Assembly: GCF_017876115.1 (NCBI RefSeq)
Contig: NZ_JAGINO010000004.1
Coordinates: 186,001-250,000, forward strand
Direction of reading: 5' to 3'
Source: Azospirillum picis
Lineage (GTDB): Bacteria; Pseudomonadota; Alphaproteobacteria; Azospirillales; Azospirillaceae
DNA: 64,000 nt
Positions 16,215 through 24,010 of this stretch are shown here, one piece after another. The notes below the pieces were generated by a model that was not told the DNA's origin, did not search any database, and saw only the letters and a list, made by a program, of their open reading frames with translations. The number at the start of each line of letters is the position of its first letter. The first letter of the stretch is position 1. A program made the position numbers and the translations under genes.

Positions 16215-16968
16215 TCTTGCCCTCCTCTCCAACGACGTCGGCGAAGCCCCACTCGGTGACGTCGATCAGGTAGTCCTCGCGCGAGAACAGGCGGCCGCGG
16301 CAGATGCGGGTCTGGGCGACCGGGAGCTTGGCGCGCTCGTGCATGCGCTCCAGCAGCTCCGACACCAGCCAGTCCGGCACGCAGTCACGCTCGGTCGGAT
16401 AGATGAAGCGGAAATTCAGGAGATGGATCAGCAGCACCTCCCAATACTGCCCCATGTGGGCGAGCAGCCGCTTCCAGTCGATCGCGTCATGCTGCTTCAG
16501 GATCAGGTGCGCGACATCGGGACCGTCATACTTGTGCCGCATCTGGACGAAGGATTTCGAGAAGATCATTTCGGTCGGCGCGACGATGCGGACGTCGGTG
16601 CCGCAGATCACCGCCCGGTGCTCCTCCTTGAACCAGCGGTCGGTGACCGGGTTGATCGCGACCGCCGAGTTGAAGATGACGTCGAAGAACAGGTCGCCAT
16701 GCTTGACCTTGCCGATCCAGCGCTCGTCCTCGATCTCGGTTTCGAAGCCGTGGTCCTGGAAATGGCCGAGGATGCGGGGAAAGTCGCCGCCGCAGCAGAA
16801 GATGTCGATGTCCTTGGTCGGCCGGGTGATGCCGGTGTAGGCGCTGACCGCATAGGTCCCGCCGAGCAGGAAGGGAATGCCCGACTGCGTCAGCAGCTTG
16901 AGGCTTTCGGTATAGAAGGCCTCGGCCTCCGCGCTGACCGTGGCGTTGCCCTCACGGAGTACGCTCAT
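16207..16968 (-). CDS. Nucleotidyltransferase-fold protein
   Basis: A 253-residue protein with a minimal nucleotidyltransferase core. LGGTYAVSAYTGITRPTKDIDIF gives the GG and the D-x-D pair, and a third acidic residue is likely in DLFFDVIF. The C-terminal half (KHDAIDWKRLLAHMGQYW-type helices) resembles uncharacterised nucleotidyltransferase-superfamily proteins (the group with MNT/NTP_transf_5-like cores). The start at 16968 has GGGGAG upstream. It is coupled to the metallophosphoesterase, suggesting that a nucleotidyl mark is added by one and removed by the other, or a joint role in RNA or metabolite end processing. That pairing is inference. Confidence 0.7.
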   Translation of the reverse strand: MSVLREGNATVSAEAEAFYTESLKLLTQSGIPFLLGGTYAVSAYTGITRPTKDIDIFCCGGDFPRILGHFQDHGFETEIEDERWIGKVKHGDLFFDVIFNSAVAINPVTDRWFKEEHRAVICGTDVRIVAPTEMIFSKSFVQMRHKYDGPDVAHLILKQHDAIDWKRLLAHMGQYWEVLLIHLLNFRFIYPTERDCVPDWLVSELLERMHERAKLPVAQTRICRGRLFSREDYLIDVTEWGFADVVGEEGKNG

Positions 16969-17059
16969 GGACCACTCCCCTTTGCATGCCGCGCTCGGCA
17001 CGTTGCCCGGGTACAACAGGGCAACATGCCGAAGCGTTGCAGGCCGCTCGGGAGCGGCT

Positions 17060-17485
17060 TCAACCGTATGACGCCCGCCGGTTCGTCCGCCCGATCGCCG
17101 CGGCGATGGTCCGGTCGAGGGCGGGCGGCACCTCATGCCCCACGCCGTCGAGCATCATCAGGGCCGCCTGTAGGATCGACGGCCCGGTATCCCGGCCGAA
17201 GGCCGGCGGGAAGAGCGGGTCCTCCATCCCATGGACGACGAACGTGGGTGCTGTGATGGTCACCAGGCGCGCACGACGGTCGCCCGCCACGGCCATGGCC
17301 GCGATCTGAAGTCTGGGGCCGGCGGAATCGTGCCCGCGGCGGGTTTCCTCCAGGATGAGGAGGCGGTGATGCGCGTCGTCGAACGGATATCGGGATCCGG
17401 AGAGACGCCGCGCGAAGGCGAGACGGTGTGCCAGGACATCAAGCCGGTCGGCGGAGGGATCGGTCGGCGGACGCATCAACATCAC
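17060..17485 (-). pseudogene. Alpha/beta hydrolase, C-terminal fragment
   Basis: The minus-strand frame encodes the last ~140 residues of an alpha/beta hydrolase: ITAPTFVVHGMEDPLFPP (the strand and turn carrying the catalytic Asp) and LDGVGHEVPPAL (with the catalytic His). The nucleophile-Ser half is missing. The frame joins IS66-derived sequence at about 17486, so the gene was cut by the insertion or a deletion next to it. Not functional. Confidence 0.75.
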
Positions 17486-17906
17486 CATGATCGCCGTGCT
17501 CTCGGTCGAAGCTGCTGGTGGCGGCATCGGTCCAGGGAGTTCCCCGCCTGTCGGTTCGGTTTCAGCCGGCTCCGGCGTGATGGTCACCGCCAAGAAACTG
17601 GACGGTTCGGACATGGCGGTTCCGCTGGACTGCATCAGCCTTCGTCAGCGGTACAGCAGGCTTTCGTGCACGCCCGGCCGGCGGGCCGCTTGCATCACCA
17701 CCACACCGGGGCGGAACGCCTCCTCGACCATCCGCACCTTCTCCGCCGACATGTAGGTCCGCCGCCGCTCCGTCCCACTCAGAACCTCGACCCGTTGATA
17801 AGCCATGACGTTTGCAACTCGTTTGCGTCCGCGCGATGACGCGCCGCGCAAAACTCGGACGGTGGACCCTGCTTTGCCAAGGCGGTGCTCACCGGGGGCG
17901 TACTAC
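17486..17906 (-). mobile_element. IS66-family end remnant, copy 1
   Basis: A ~420-base segment nearly identical to 19621-20041 and in the same orientation. It carries the 5' part of IS66 tnpA on the minus strand, starting MAYQRVEVLSGTERRR at 17805. The frame is closed by TGA in place of the conserved Trp codon after HESLLYR. The outer end is GCGTACTAC at 17898-17906. No intact transposase remains. Confidence 0.8.
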
Positions 17907-18002
17907 TCGGACCTCGTCATCTCCAGAAGGTCGGCTCCGGCGGCCCGCGAGAGGCGACCGGTCATCGCGCCGCCAAAATGGCTGGCTCTCGCATCGCCAA
18001 TC

Positions 18003-18209
18003 TCATGACCGCCTGATCCCATAAACGATAGCCACCACGGAAACCGCGACGGGCGCCCAGAAATGGATGAGGCCGATCTGGCTCCAGACACTGAATTCTT
18101 CGCGGCAGCCGGTGGGGTTCATCCCACAGCCAAGCGGCACGAAATAGGAGAACCACACAAATGTTGCGATGAGGAGCAGGATGCCAAACAGCAGGGAGAA
18201 TATTTTCAC
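18003..18209 (-). CDS. Small two-span membrane protein, unknown
   Basis: A 68-residue protein with two hydrophobic segments (FSLLFGILLLIATFVWFSYF and FWAPVAVSVVAIVYGI) joined by a short cysteine-containing loop (GCGMNPTGC). The GTG start is chosen because AGGAAAC lies just upstream; an ATG at 18251 would add 14 residues. Base composition is clearly lower in G+C than the surrounding genome, in keeping with its place between two IS remnants. No function recognised. Confidence 0.55.
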   Translation of the reverse strand: MKIFSLLFGILLLIATFVWFSYFVPLGCGMNPTGCREEFSVWSQIGLIHFWAPVAVSVVAIVYGIRRS

Positions 18210-18358
18210 GGGGTTTCCTATTTGCCGTCGACCGTCCAGCCGCTTTATCATTTGCTTGAGTGTCTCCCGGCGGACGATTACCGATCTCGATATCCGAAAG
18301 TGACCGTTTCGACTTGCCTATAAGCCTGTCGCGGGCAATCCGCTTCTTGCGTCAGCCG

Positions 18359-19183
18359 TTATCCCGCGAATTTCGTAGCGCGATGGTACATGTTTACCAG
18401 ACGGCGGCGGAACGCCTGCCGCTGATCGTGGTCGACAACAGAGGCGGCACGGCTCAGCTCCCCGCATTGTCCGGCAAACCCAACGACTTCGACATCCTCC
18501 GCGCAACGGCCGAGCCAGTTCGCCGATTGCGCCTCCGCCCGGCTGTAAATTGCCAGCGCCCGATCGCAAAGTCCGGGCATGCCGTCGCTGCAGCCCATCG
18601 CAAAGGCGAGATAGGCGATATACTCCGGCTGCCATACGTGTTCGTCGACGCCCATTTCGTCCGCGTCGGGAATGCTGTCGGCGAGAACCTCGCACCCGTT
18701 TCCGTCGATGAACGGCTCGGGATTGTGCAGGAAGCATGCGCGCGAGAGTTCCGCAAAGGCTCGGTCGATCCGCGGCTCTCCGGTGAGGCCTTTGCGATAG
18801 ATGATGCCCAGATATTTGCAGGCATAGGGGCCGATCCCGACGTCATCCGAACCACAGACGATTTCCATCCTCTCCTGTGCGGCTGCATAGTTGCGGAGAT
18901 CGACGTTCAGGAAATAGATCTTGCCGGCCTCGTAGCAGCCGCCCACCTGAAAGCCCGCATCGCAGGACGCTTGGTAAGCCGCGAGCGCCGCCTTCGCATC
19001 CCCGCGTTTTTCCGCCGCAACGCCGGCTTCCCAGCAACTGTCCACATTGGAGACTGGTGTGCAGTCGACAAAGGTCTGTTCGCCCGTCGATGGTTCTGTG
19101 CTCTGCATCGGCTCGGCGGTCGCAGAGCCCGACACTGCCGCCATGCCCGTCATCAGGACAAAGGCCGCCAGGATTGATTGCAT
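18359..19183 (-). CDS. Secreted cysteine-rich Sel1/TPR-like repeat protein
   Basis: A 274-residue protein with a Sec signal peptide (MQSILAAFVLMTGMAAVSGSA, cleavage near 23). About five helical repeats follow, of the Sel1-like/helical cysteine-rich type, each with a Cys pair (SCWEAGVAAEKRGD, SCDAGFQVGGCYEAGKIYF, CKYLGIIYRKG). Such periplasmic repeat proteins bind other proteins, and some hydrolyse or bind beta-lactams; no specific role is implied here. The start follows GGGAGGGAAAC. Lower G+C and flanking IS66 remnants suggest horizontal arrival. Confidence 0.7.
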   Translation of the reverse strand: MQSILAAFVLMTGMAAVSGSATAEPMQSTEPSTGEQTFVDCTPVSNVDSCWEAGVAAEKRGDAKAALAAYQASCDAGFQVGGCYEAGKIYFLNVDLRNYAAAQERMEIVCGSDDVGIGPYACKYLGIIYRKGLTGEPRIDRAFAELSRACFLHNPEPFIDGNGCEVLADSIPDADEMGVDEHVWQPEYIAYLAFAMGCSDGMPGLCDRALAIYSRAEAQSANWLGRCAEDVEVVGFAGQCGELSRAASVVDHDQRQAFRRRLVNMYHRATKFAG

Positions 19184-19304
19184 GTTTCCCTCCCGAACGC
19201 TGGCGAATTCTCTTCCGAGACCCAGCACCTTGAGCCGCGCCGCGTTGTGGTTCGGGGGCGGGCTTCTATAGTTTCTCATATCGTTTTTGAATAAGAAACT
19301 TAAG

Positions 19305-19620
19305 CTATCGGTTGCAGCCGGCGAACGCATCGGCCTGCAGCCAGCCCGTGAAGCCGGCCAAGTGCCGTTCGGGATGCTCGCCCTTGCTGCCTCGCGAGTA
19401 GTGGAACAGCGCCGCCGGTGGGGCTTGGCCGGCGAACGGCCGGTCATCACGCACGTACACCGACAGCCGCCCGGTGTCGGTCTTGCCCTTGGCCAGCACG
19501 GGCACCGGCGTATCGTCGCCATGCAGCCGCCATCACATGCGCGGCGATCAGGTCGTGCAGCGGCTTCAGCACCGCGCCGGCGGTGCCCATCTGGTCGGCC
19601 AGGGTGGACAGGCTGACCTC
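19305..19620 (-). pseudogene. IS66 transposase (tnpC) internal fragment
   Basis: On the minus strand the residues LADQMGTAGAVLKPLHDLIAAHVM, then in another frame PVLAKGKTDTGRL-VYVRDDRPFAGQAPPAALFHYSR and HLAGFTGWLQADAF, are typical of the IS66 TnpC core. There is a frameshift near 19530. Both ends are missing, and the upstream edge is fused to the tnpA remnant at 19621, showing an internal deletion of tnpA 3', tnpB and tnpC 5'. Confidence 0.8.
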
Positions 19621-20041
19621 GATGATCGCCGGGCTCGCGGTCGATGTTGCTGGTGGCGGCATCGGTCCAGGGAGTTCCCCGCCTGTCGGTTCGGTTTCAG
19701 CCGGCTCCGGCGTGATGGTCACCGCCACGAAACTGGACGGTTCGGACATGGCGGTTCCGCTGGACTGCATCAGTCCTCGCCAGCGCTACAGCAGGCTTTC
19801 GTGCACGCCCGGCCGGCGGACCGCTTGCGTCACCACCACACCGGGGCGGAACGCCTCCTCGACCATCCGCACCTTCTCCGCCGGCGTGCAGGTCCGCCGC
19901 CGCTCCGTCCCACTCAGAACCTCGACCCGTTTATAAGCCATGACGTTTGCAACGCGTTTGCGTCCGCGCGGTGACGCGCCACGCAAAACTCGGACGGCGG
20001 ACCCTGCTTTGCCAAGGCAGCGCTCACCGGAGGCGTACTAC
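19621..20041 (-). mobile_element. IS66-family end remnant, copy 2
   Basis: A near-identical direct repeat of 17486-17906. tnpA starts MAYKRVEVLSGTERRR at 19941 and is stopped by TAG in place of the conserved Tyr codon of HESLLYR. This is a different nonsense change from copy 1. The outer end GCGTACTAC is at 20033-20041. Together with the tnpC fragment it is an internally deleted element. Confidence 0.8.
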
Positions 20042-20167
20042 ATGTCGCAGCGTCACTCGCAGAACCCACGGAAGGCTGCATTCAATGCAGCGCCGATTTA
20101 TCCTGATCGCCGACTGTATCGAGATCTCGGCATCCCGCCGTCTTCCTTCAGACCTGAGAGAGTTGCA

Positions 20168-21292
20168 GTGGCAAAGGCGAAACGAAAGACGTTGCCGAAG
20201 GACTTCGAGAGCTTGCTGAAGACAGGCGATGTCGAAGCGCTGAAGGCGGTTTTCGACGGCTGTGACGTGAATGCCCGCGGCGGGGTGTTCAAGCAGACCG
20301 CTCTCGCGTTCAACGATTGCCCCGACGAGCTCGCCCGCTGGCTCGTCGATAACGGCGCGGACTGTTCCGCACCCGACAGTTATGGCGACACTCCGCTTCA
20401 TTCGCGCTCAGGCCATTGGCAAGGCCGAATCCAGATCCTGCTGGACCTGGGCGCCGATGTGCATAGCGGCGAGAATGGGCGCGGCACGCCGCTCCACAAG
20501 GCGGCCGCGGTTGGCAATCGGCGCGCGGTCGAGCTGCTGCTGGAGCATGGCGCGCGCGTGGACGCGCTCGATGGCAGCGGGCAGACGCCCTTGGTCTATG
20601 CATTGCGGCGCTGCGCCAATAGCGACATCAGGCGGGTGGAAGCCGTTGCCCAACTGCTGGTGGCGGCCGAACGGCGGCCGGTGGAGGCCAAGCCCAAATC
20701 GCTGCTCAGCCGCTTCCTCGGCAGGGGCCATGGCGAGAAGACCGTCGCGACGCCGGAAATCGCGAGCCTGGTGGAGCGCATAGGCAAGCAGTTCGAGTTC
20801 CATCGCGCCGGATACAATCCCGACGACGTGGAGGCGACGAGCGCGGCGCTTGACCGGCTTTATGCACTGTTCGGCGTGATGCCGGTTCCACGCCGCGTGA
20901 TGCATGACGGCAAATCGCCTGTCGTCGCCACCGCGGCCCGGTGGGAAGACCGTTACCAGGAGCTTTGGGACCTGCTCGTACCCTCGGCCGGGCACGCGGA
21001 CACGGTACAGGGGGAGGTCATCCGCATTGCAGGCAGGATCAACGACGAACTCGAACGCAACGGCGGCGTCAACTGGGATGCGGACTATCGAAAGATGGCC
21101 GACGCCTTTCTGCACCACATCCGCTCCGCCACTCCTCTGCCCGACGCCGCGCTGTCGGAGGCCGACCGCCTTATTGCCGAGGCGAAGGCCAGGATCGGTG
21201 ACGACACCGCCCGGCTTCGTGCGCTCGCCGTCGACTGGGTGGCGTTGAACCCTGCACCCCTGCACCTGCCGCAACCACCCTACAGACGCTGA
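20168..21292 (+). CDS. Ankyrin-repeat protein
   Basis: A 374-residue protein. After a basic start (VAKAKRKTLPKDFE) come three to four ankyrin repeats between about residues 20 and 145. Recognisable pieces are LARWLVDNGADCSAPDSYGDTPLH, ILLDLGADVHSGENGRGTPLHKAA and ELLLEHGARVDALDGSGQTPLVYA, each quoted in part. The rest is a helical domain without a recognised family. The GTG start has GAGAG upstream and gives an N-terminus like that of relatives. An in-frame ATG at 20042 directly abuts the IS66 end and would add 42 unlikely residues. The insertion has probably removed the native promoter region. Confidence 0.75.
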   Translation: MAKAKRKTLPKDFESLLKTGDVEALKAVFDGCDVNARGGVFKQTALAFNDCPDELARWLVDNGADCSAPDSYGDTPLHSRSGHWQGRIQILLDLGADVHSGENGRGTPLHKAAAVGNRRAVELLLEHGARVDALDGSGQTPLVYALRRCANSDIRRVEAVAQLLVAAERRPVEAKPKSLLSRFLGRGHGEKTVATPEIASLVERIGKQFEFHRAGYNPDDVEATSAALDRLYALFGVMPVPRRVMHDGKSPVVATAARWEDRYQELWDLLVPSAGHADTVQGEVIRIAGRINDELERNGGVNWDADYRKMADAFLHHIRSATPLPDAALSEADRLIAEAKARIGDDTARLRALAVDWVALNPAPLHLPQPPYRR

Positions 21293-21490
21293 GACCGCAG
21301 CGTCGGGCGTTTCCCGCGGGCGTACGGCGCGGCAGCCTATCCAACGATGCGCGCGGCGGAGTCCAGCCGCCGAAAGGCGCGTCGCCAAAGAGGGGGCGCT
21401 TCATCCAGAGCATTCTTGAACAAAAATCCCAAGAGTAGAAAATATTCCTATAGACTCGCCCGCAAGTCCCCTCTCTTGCGGAGTGCCACC

Positions 21491-22195
21491 ATGCCGGTTG
21501 ACGCCAGTGCCCTCAACCAGGACCGTCTCCCCCGCTGGGCGGAGGAGCCGCCCATTCCCTCCGATGGTTCCCTGGTCCCCGGTTCGCAGTTCCATGAGGA
21601 ACAGTGGATCATGGCCGCCGGCATGCTGGCCCGCGGCAACTCCTTCCTCCAGGTCGCCCGCGCCATGGGCTGCAGCCGCACCACGCTGTGGCGGGCCTAT
21701 TACGGGTCGAAGGACCTCCGCGTCCGCGTCTGGTGGGAGCGTGAGGCGCTGAACCGCGAGGCCGAGTTGCGCCTGTCCTCGCTGCGTGCCCTGGTGGCCG
21801 AGCAGATCGAGCGGCTGGTTTCGGCCGGCGATCCCTCTACCGTCCGCTGGCTGGCCGAGCGGCTCGGCCTGTTCGCCGGCCTCGACGCCGCTGCCGCTGC
21901 CGCCATCCCGGCGGCAGCGGCCCGGCCCGAGGCGCCGCCTGCCGGCGGGTCGGTGGTTGCGCCGATGGCCGGACCCGCCGTCATCGTCCCTGAACTCGAC
22001 GACGACGCACCGGGTGCGTTGCGGGAACGCAGACCGCCCGATCCGGCGGCGGTCGCCGCCATTCTCGCCCATCCGGAAGCCGAAGGCCCGAAAGGCGTCT
22101 ACCCCTGGACCCTCAACCCCGACGACCCTTTTCCCAACCTGCCGCCGCTGCCGGGCGGCCGTGGCAGGGCCGGCGTCTTCTCCCGGCGGCTGTAG
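21491..22195 (+). CDS. HTH-domain protein, unknown (terminase small-subunit-like N-terminus)
   Basis: A 234-residue protein. A helix-turn-helix region (MLARGNSFLQVARAMGCSRTTLWRAYYGS) is followed by a basic helical stretch, an Ala/Pro-rich linker, and a C-terminal tail ending LPPLPGGRGRAGVFSRRL. The arrangement recalls HTH adaptor proteins such as terminase small subunits, but there is no prophage around. It is an orphan with an AT-rich 5' region (21413-21460) that may hold its promoter. Function unknown. Confidence 0.6.
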   Translation: MPVDASALNQDRLPRWAEEPPIPSDGSLVPGSQFHEEQWIMAAGMLARGNSFLQVARAMGCSRTTLWRAYYGSKDLRVRVWWEREALNREAELRLSSLRALVAEQIERLVSAGDPSTVRWLAERLGLFAGLDAAAAAAIPAAAARPEAPPAGGSVVAPMAGPAVIVPELDDDAPGALRERRPPDPAAVAAILAHPEAEGPKGVYPWTLNPDDPFPNLPPLPGGRGRAGVFSRRL

Positions 22196-22204
22196 GCCGG
22201 CCGG

Positions 22205-22233
22205 ATGGAACGGCATCGGAAACAACGTTCCAT
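22205..22233. terminator. Inverted repeat between convergent genes
   Basis: ATGGAACG (22205-22212) and CGTTCCAT (22226-22233) can pair around a 13-base loop. CGTTCCATG is repeated once more directly after. It lies between convergent genes and may act as a terminator. The half-sites resemble the TetR operator at 11446. Confidence 0.35.
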
Positions 22234-22279
22234 GACGTTCCATGCCGCAGGCCGGCGCAAGGGAAGGGAGCGCCGCCGG

Positions 22280-23494
22280 TCAGGCCGCGAAGTCGGGCTT
22301 GCCGGCCAGGATGTTGGCGGTGACGTCCTTGATGTCGCGCAGGCCGCACATCGCCATGGTGACGTCCATTTCCTTGCGGATGATCTCAAGGCACTGGGCC
22401 ACGCCGGCCTCGCCGCCGGCGCCGAGGCCATAGAGGAAGGCCCGGCCGATGAAGGTGCCCTTGGCCCCGAGAGCCAGCGCCTTGACCACGTCCTGGCCGG
22501 AGCGGATGCCGCCGTCCATCAGCACCTCGATGCGGTCGCCCACCGCCTCGACGATGGCCGGCAGCGCCGAGATCGAGGAGACGGCGCCGTCGAGCTGGCG
22601 GCCGCCGTGGTTGGAGACGATCAGGGCGTCGGCCCCGGTGTCGGCCGCCATCACGGCGTCTTCGGGATCGAGGATGCCCTTCAGGATCAGCTTGCCGCCC
22701 CAGCGGTCGCGGATGCGGCGCACGTCGTCCCAGTTCAGCGTCGGGTCGAACTGCTCCGCCGTCCAGGAGGACAGCGACGACAGGTTGCTGACGCCGGTGG
22801 CGTGGCCGACGATGTTGCGGAAGGTGCGGCGCTTGGTGCGCAGCATGTTGATCGACCAGCGCGGCTTGGTCGCCATGTCCAGGATGTTGCCGATGGTCAG
22901 CTTCGGCGGCGTCGACAGGCCGTTCTTGATGTCCTTGTGGCGCTGGCCGAGGATCTGGAGGTCCAGCGTCAGCACCAGCGCCGAACAGCCGGCCGCCTTC
23001 GCCCGGTCGATCAGCTTGTCGATGAAGCTGCGGTCGCGCATGACGTAGAGCTGGAACCAGAAGGGCTTGTCGGTATTCTCCGCCACATCCTCGATCGAGC
23101 AGATGCTCATCGTCGACAGCGTGAAGGGCACGCCGGCCTTGGATGCTGCGCGGGCGGCCAGGATCTCGCCGTCGGCGTGCTGCATGCCGGTCAGGCCGGT
23201 CGGCGCCAGCGCCACCGGCATCGCCACCGGCTGGCCGACCATGGTGCTGGCCAGCGTGCGGTTGGTCATGTCCACCGCCACCCGCTGACGCAGCTTGATG
23301 CGGCCGAAGTCCGACTCGTTGGCGCGATAGGTCGACTCGGTGTAGGAGCCGGAATCGGCGTAATCGTAGAACATCCGCGGCACGCGCCATTCCGCCAGTT
23401 GCCGCAGATCCTCCACGCAGGTGACGGGCTGGTCGGTGAACAGGTTCGCCCAGCGCGACGGCGGCCGCGACGAGGGCATGCGAACGGAGGTCAT
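22280..23494 (-). CDS. FMN-dependent alpha-hydroxy acid oxidase/L-lactate dehydrogenase (LldD-like)
   Basis: A 404-residue TIM-barrel flavoprotein. It starts with FYDYADSGSYTE, keeps the FMN/substrate loop FQLYVMRDRSF, the catalytic His region SNHGGRQLDG, and the phosphate-binding DGGIRSGQDVVKALALGA. Family members oxidise L-lactate, glycolate or mandelate to 2-oxo acids and pass electrons to quinone or oxygen. The start at 23494 is preferred; MPSSRPP five codons later is possible. No lactate permease or GntR regulator is adjacent, so the substrate is open. Confidence 0.9.
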   Translation of the reverse strand: MTSVRMPSSRPPSRWANLFTDQPVTCVEDLRQLAEWRVPRMFYDYADSGSYTESTYRANESDFGRIKLRQRVAVDMTNRTLASTMVGQPVAMPVALAPTGLTGMQHADGEILAARAASKAGVPFTLSTMSICSIEDVAENTDKPFWFQLYVMRDRSFIDKLIDRAKAAGCSALVLTLDLQILGQRHKDIKNGLSTPPKLTIGNILDMATKPRWSINMLRTKRRTFRNIVGHATGVSNLSSLSSWTAEQFDPTLNWDDVRRIRDRWGGKLILKGILDPEDAVMAADTGADALIVSNHGGRQLDGAVSSISALPAIVEAVGDRIEVLMDGGIRSGQDVVKALALGAKGTFIGRAFLYGLGAGGEAGVAQCLEIIRKEMDVTMAMCGLRDIKDVTANILAGKPDFAA

Positions 23495-23610
23495 GGGACG
23501 TGTCTCGACGGTTGCGCATGAAACGAAAGGGGGTAGGATTTGGCCATCGCCCTCGCGCACCGTCAAGCATGCCCTTTCCGCCGGGTGGCGGAGGGCGGCC
23601 GCCGCGACGC

Positions 23611-23790
23611 TCAGCGGGCGGTTCGGCCTTTCCGTTTGGAGCGCGACGCGGCGGGCTTGGGCGGCGTCGTCATCGCCTTGAACGCGGCCGTCTGGTTGCG
23701 CTTCGCCGCCGACATCGCGGCGGTCGTCCACAGGCTGGTGGCACGGTTGGCCCAGGACAGCCATGCGCTCATGAAGGGGTTCTTGGTCAT
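23611..23790 (-). CDS. Small basic protein, 59 residues, unknown
   Basis: A short frame starting MTKNPFMSAWLSWANRATSL with an amphipathic helix and ending in a strongly basic Ala/Lys/Arg tail (SRSKRKGRTAR). It has GAGG upstream of the ATG and good third-position G+C. The shape resembles small helical proteins near phasins or nucleoid-associated peptides, but no family was recognised. It lies 116 bases upstream of the LldD-like gene, on the same strand. Confidence 0.5.
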   Translation of the reverse strand: MTKNPFMSAWLSWANRATSLWTTAAMSAAKRNQTAAFKAMTTPPKPAASRSKRKGRTAR

Positions 23791-24010
23791 CGCCGCGCCT
23801 CGGGTCAGGGGATGGATGATCGATTCAACAGGGCCGGCGTGCCGCTGGTTTCACAGGACCGGCGCCTAAACTTTCGGCAGGCGCGCCAGGATCTTGGGCA
23901 CTTCCTCCCGGCGGATTTCCGCCGCCCCGCCGGCCGGCGCGGGGGACCCGGCCGGTACATGGTCGGGCGGGCCGCTGGCATGTCCGTTGCTTCGCCGGAC
24001 GGTGGACGGG

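Noticed and set aside
15219..16259. Plus-strand frame opposite the metallophosphoesterase
   Set aside because: It begins within the dispersed repeat and runs antisense to a gene with complete catalytic motifs.
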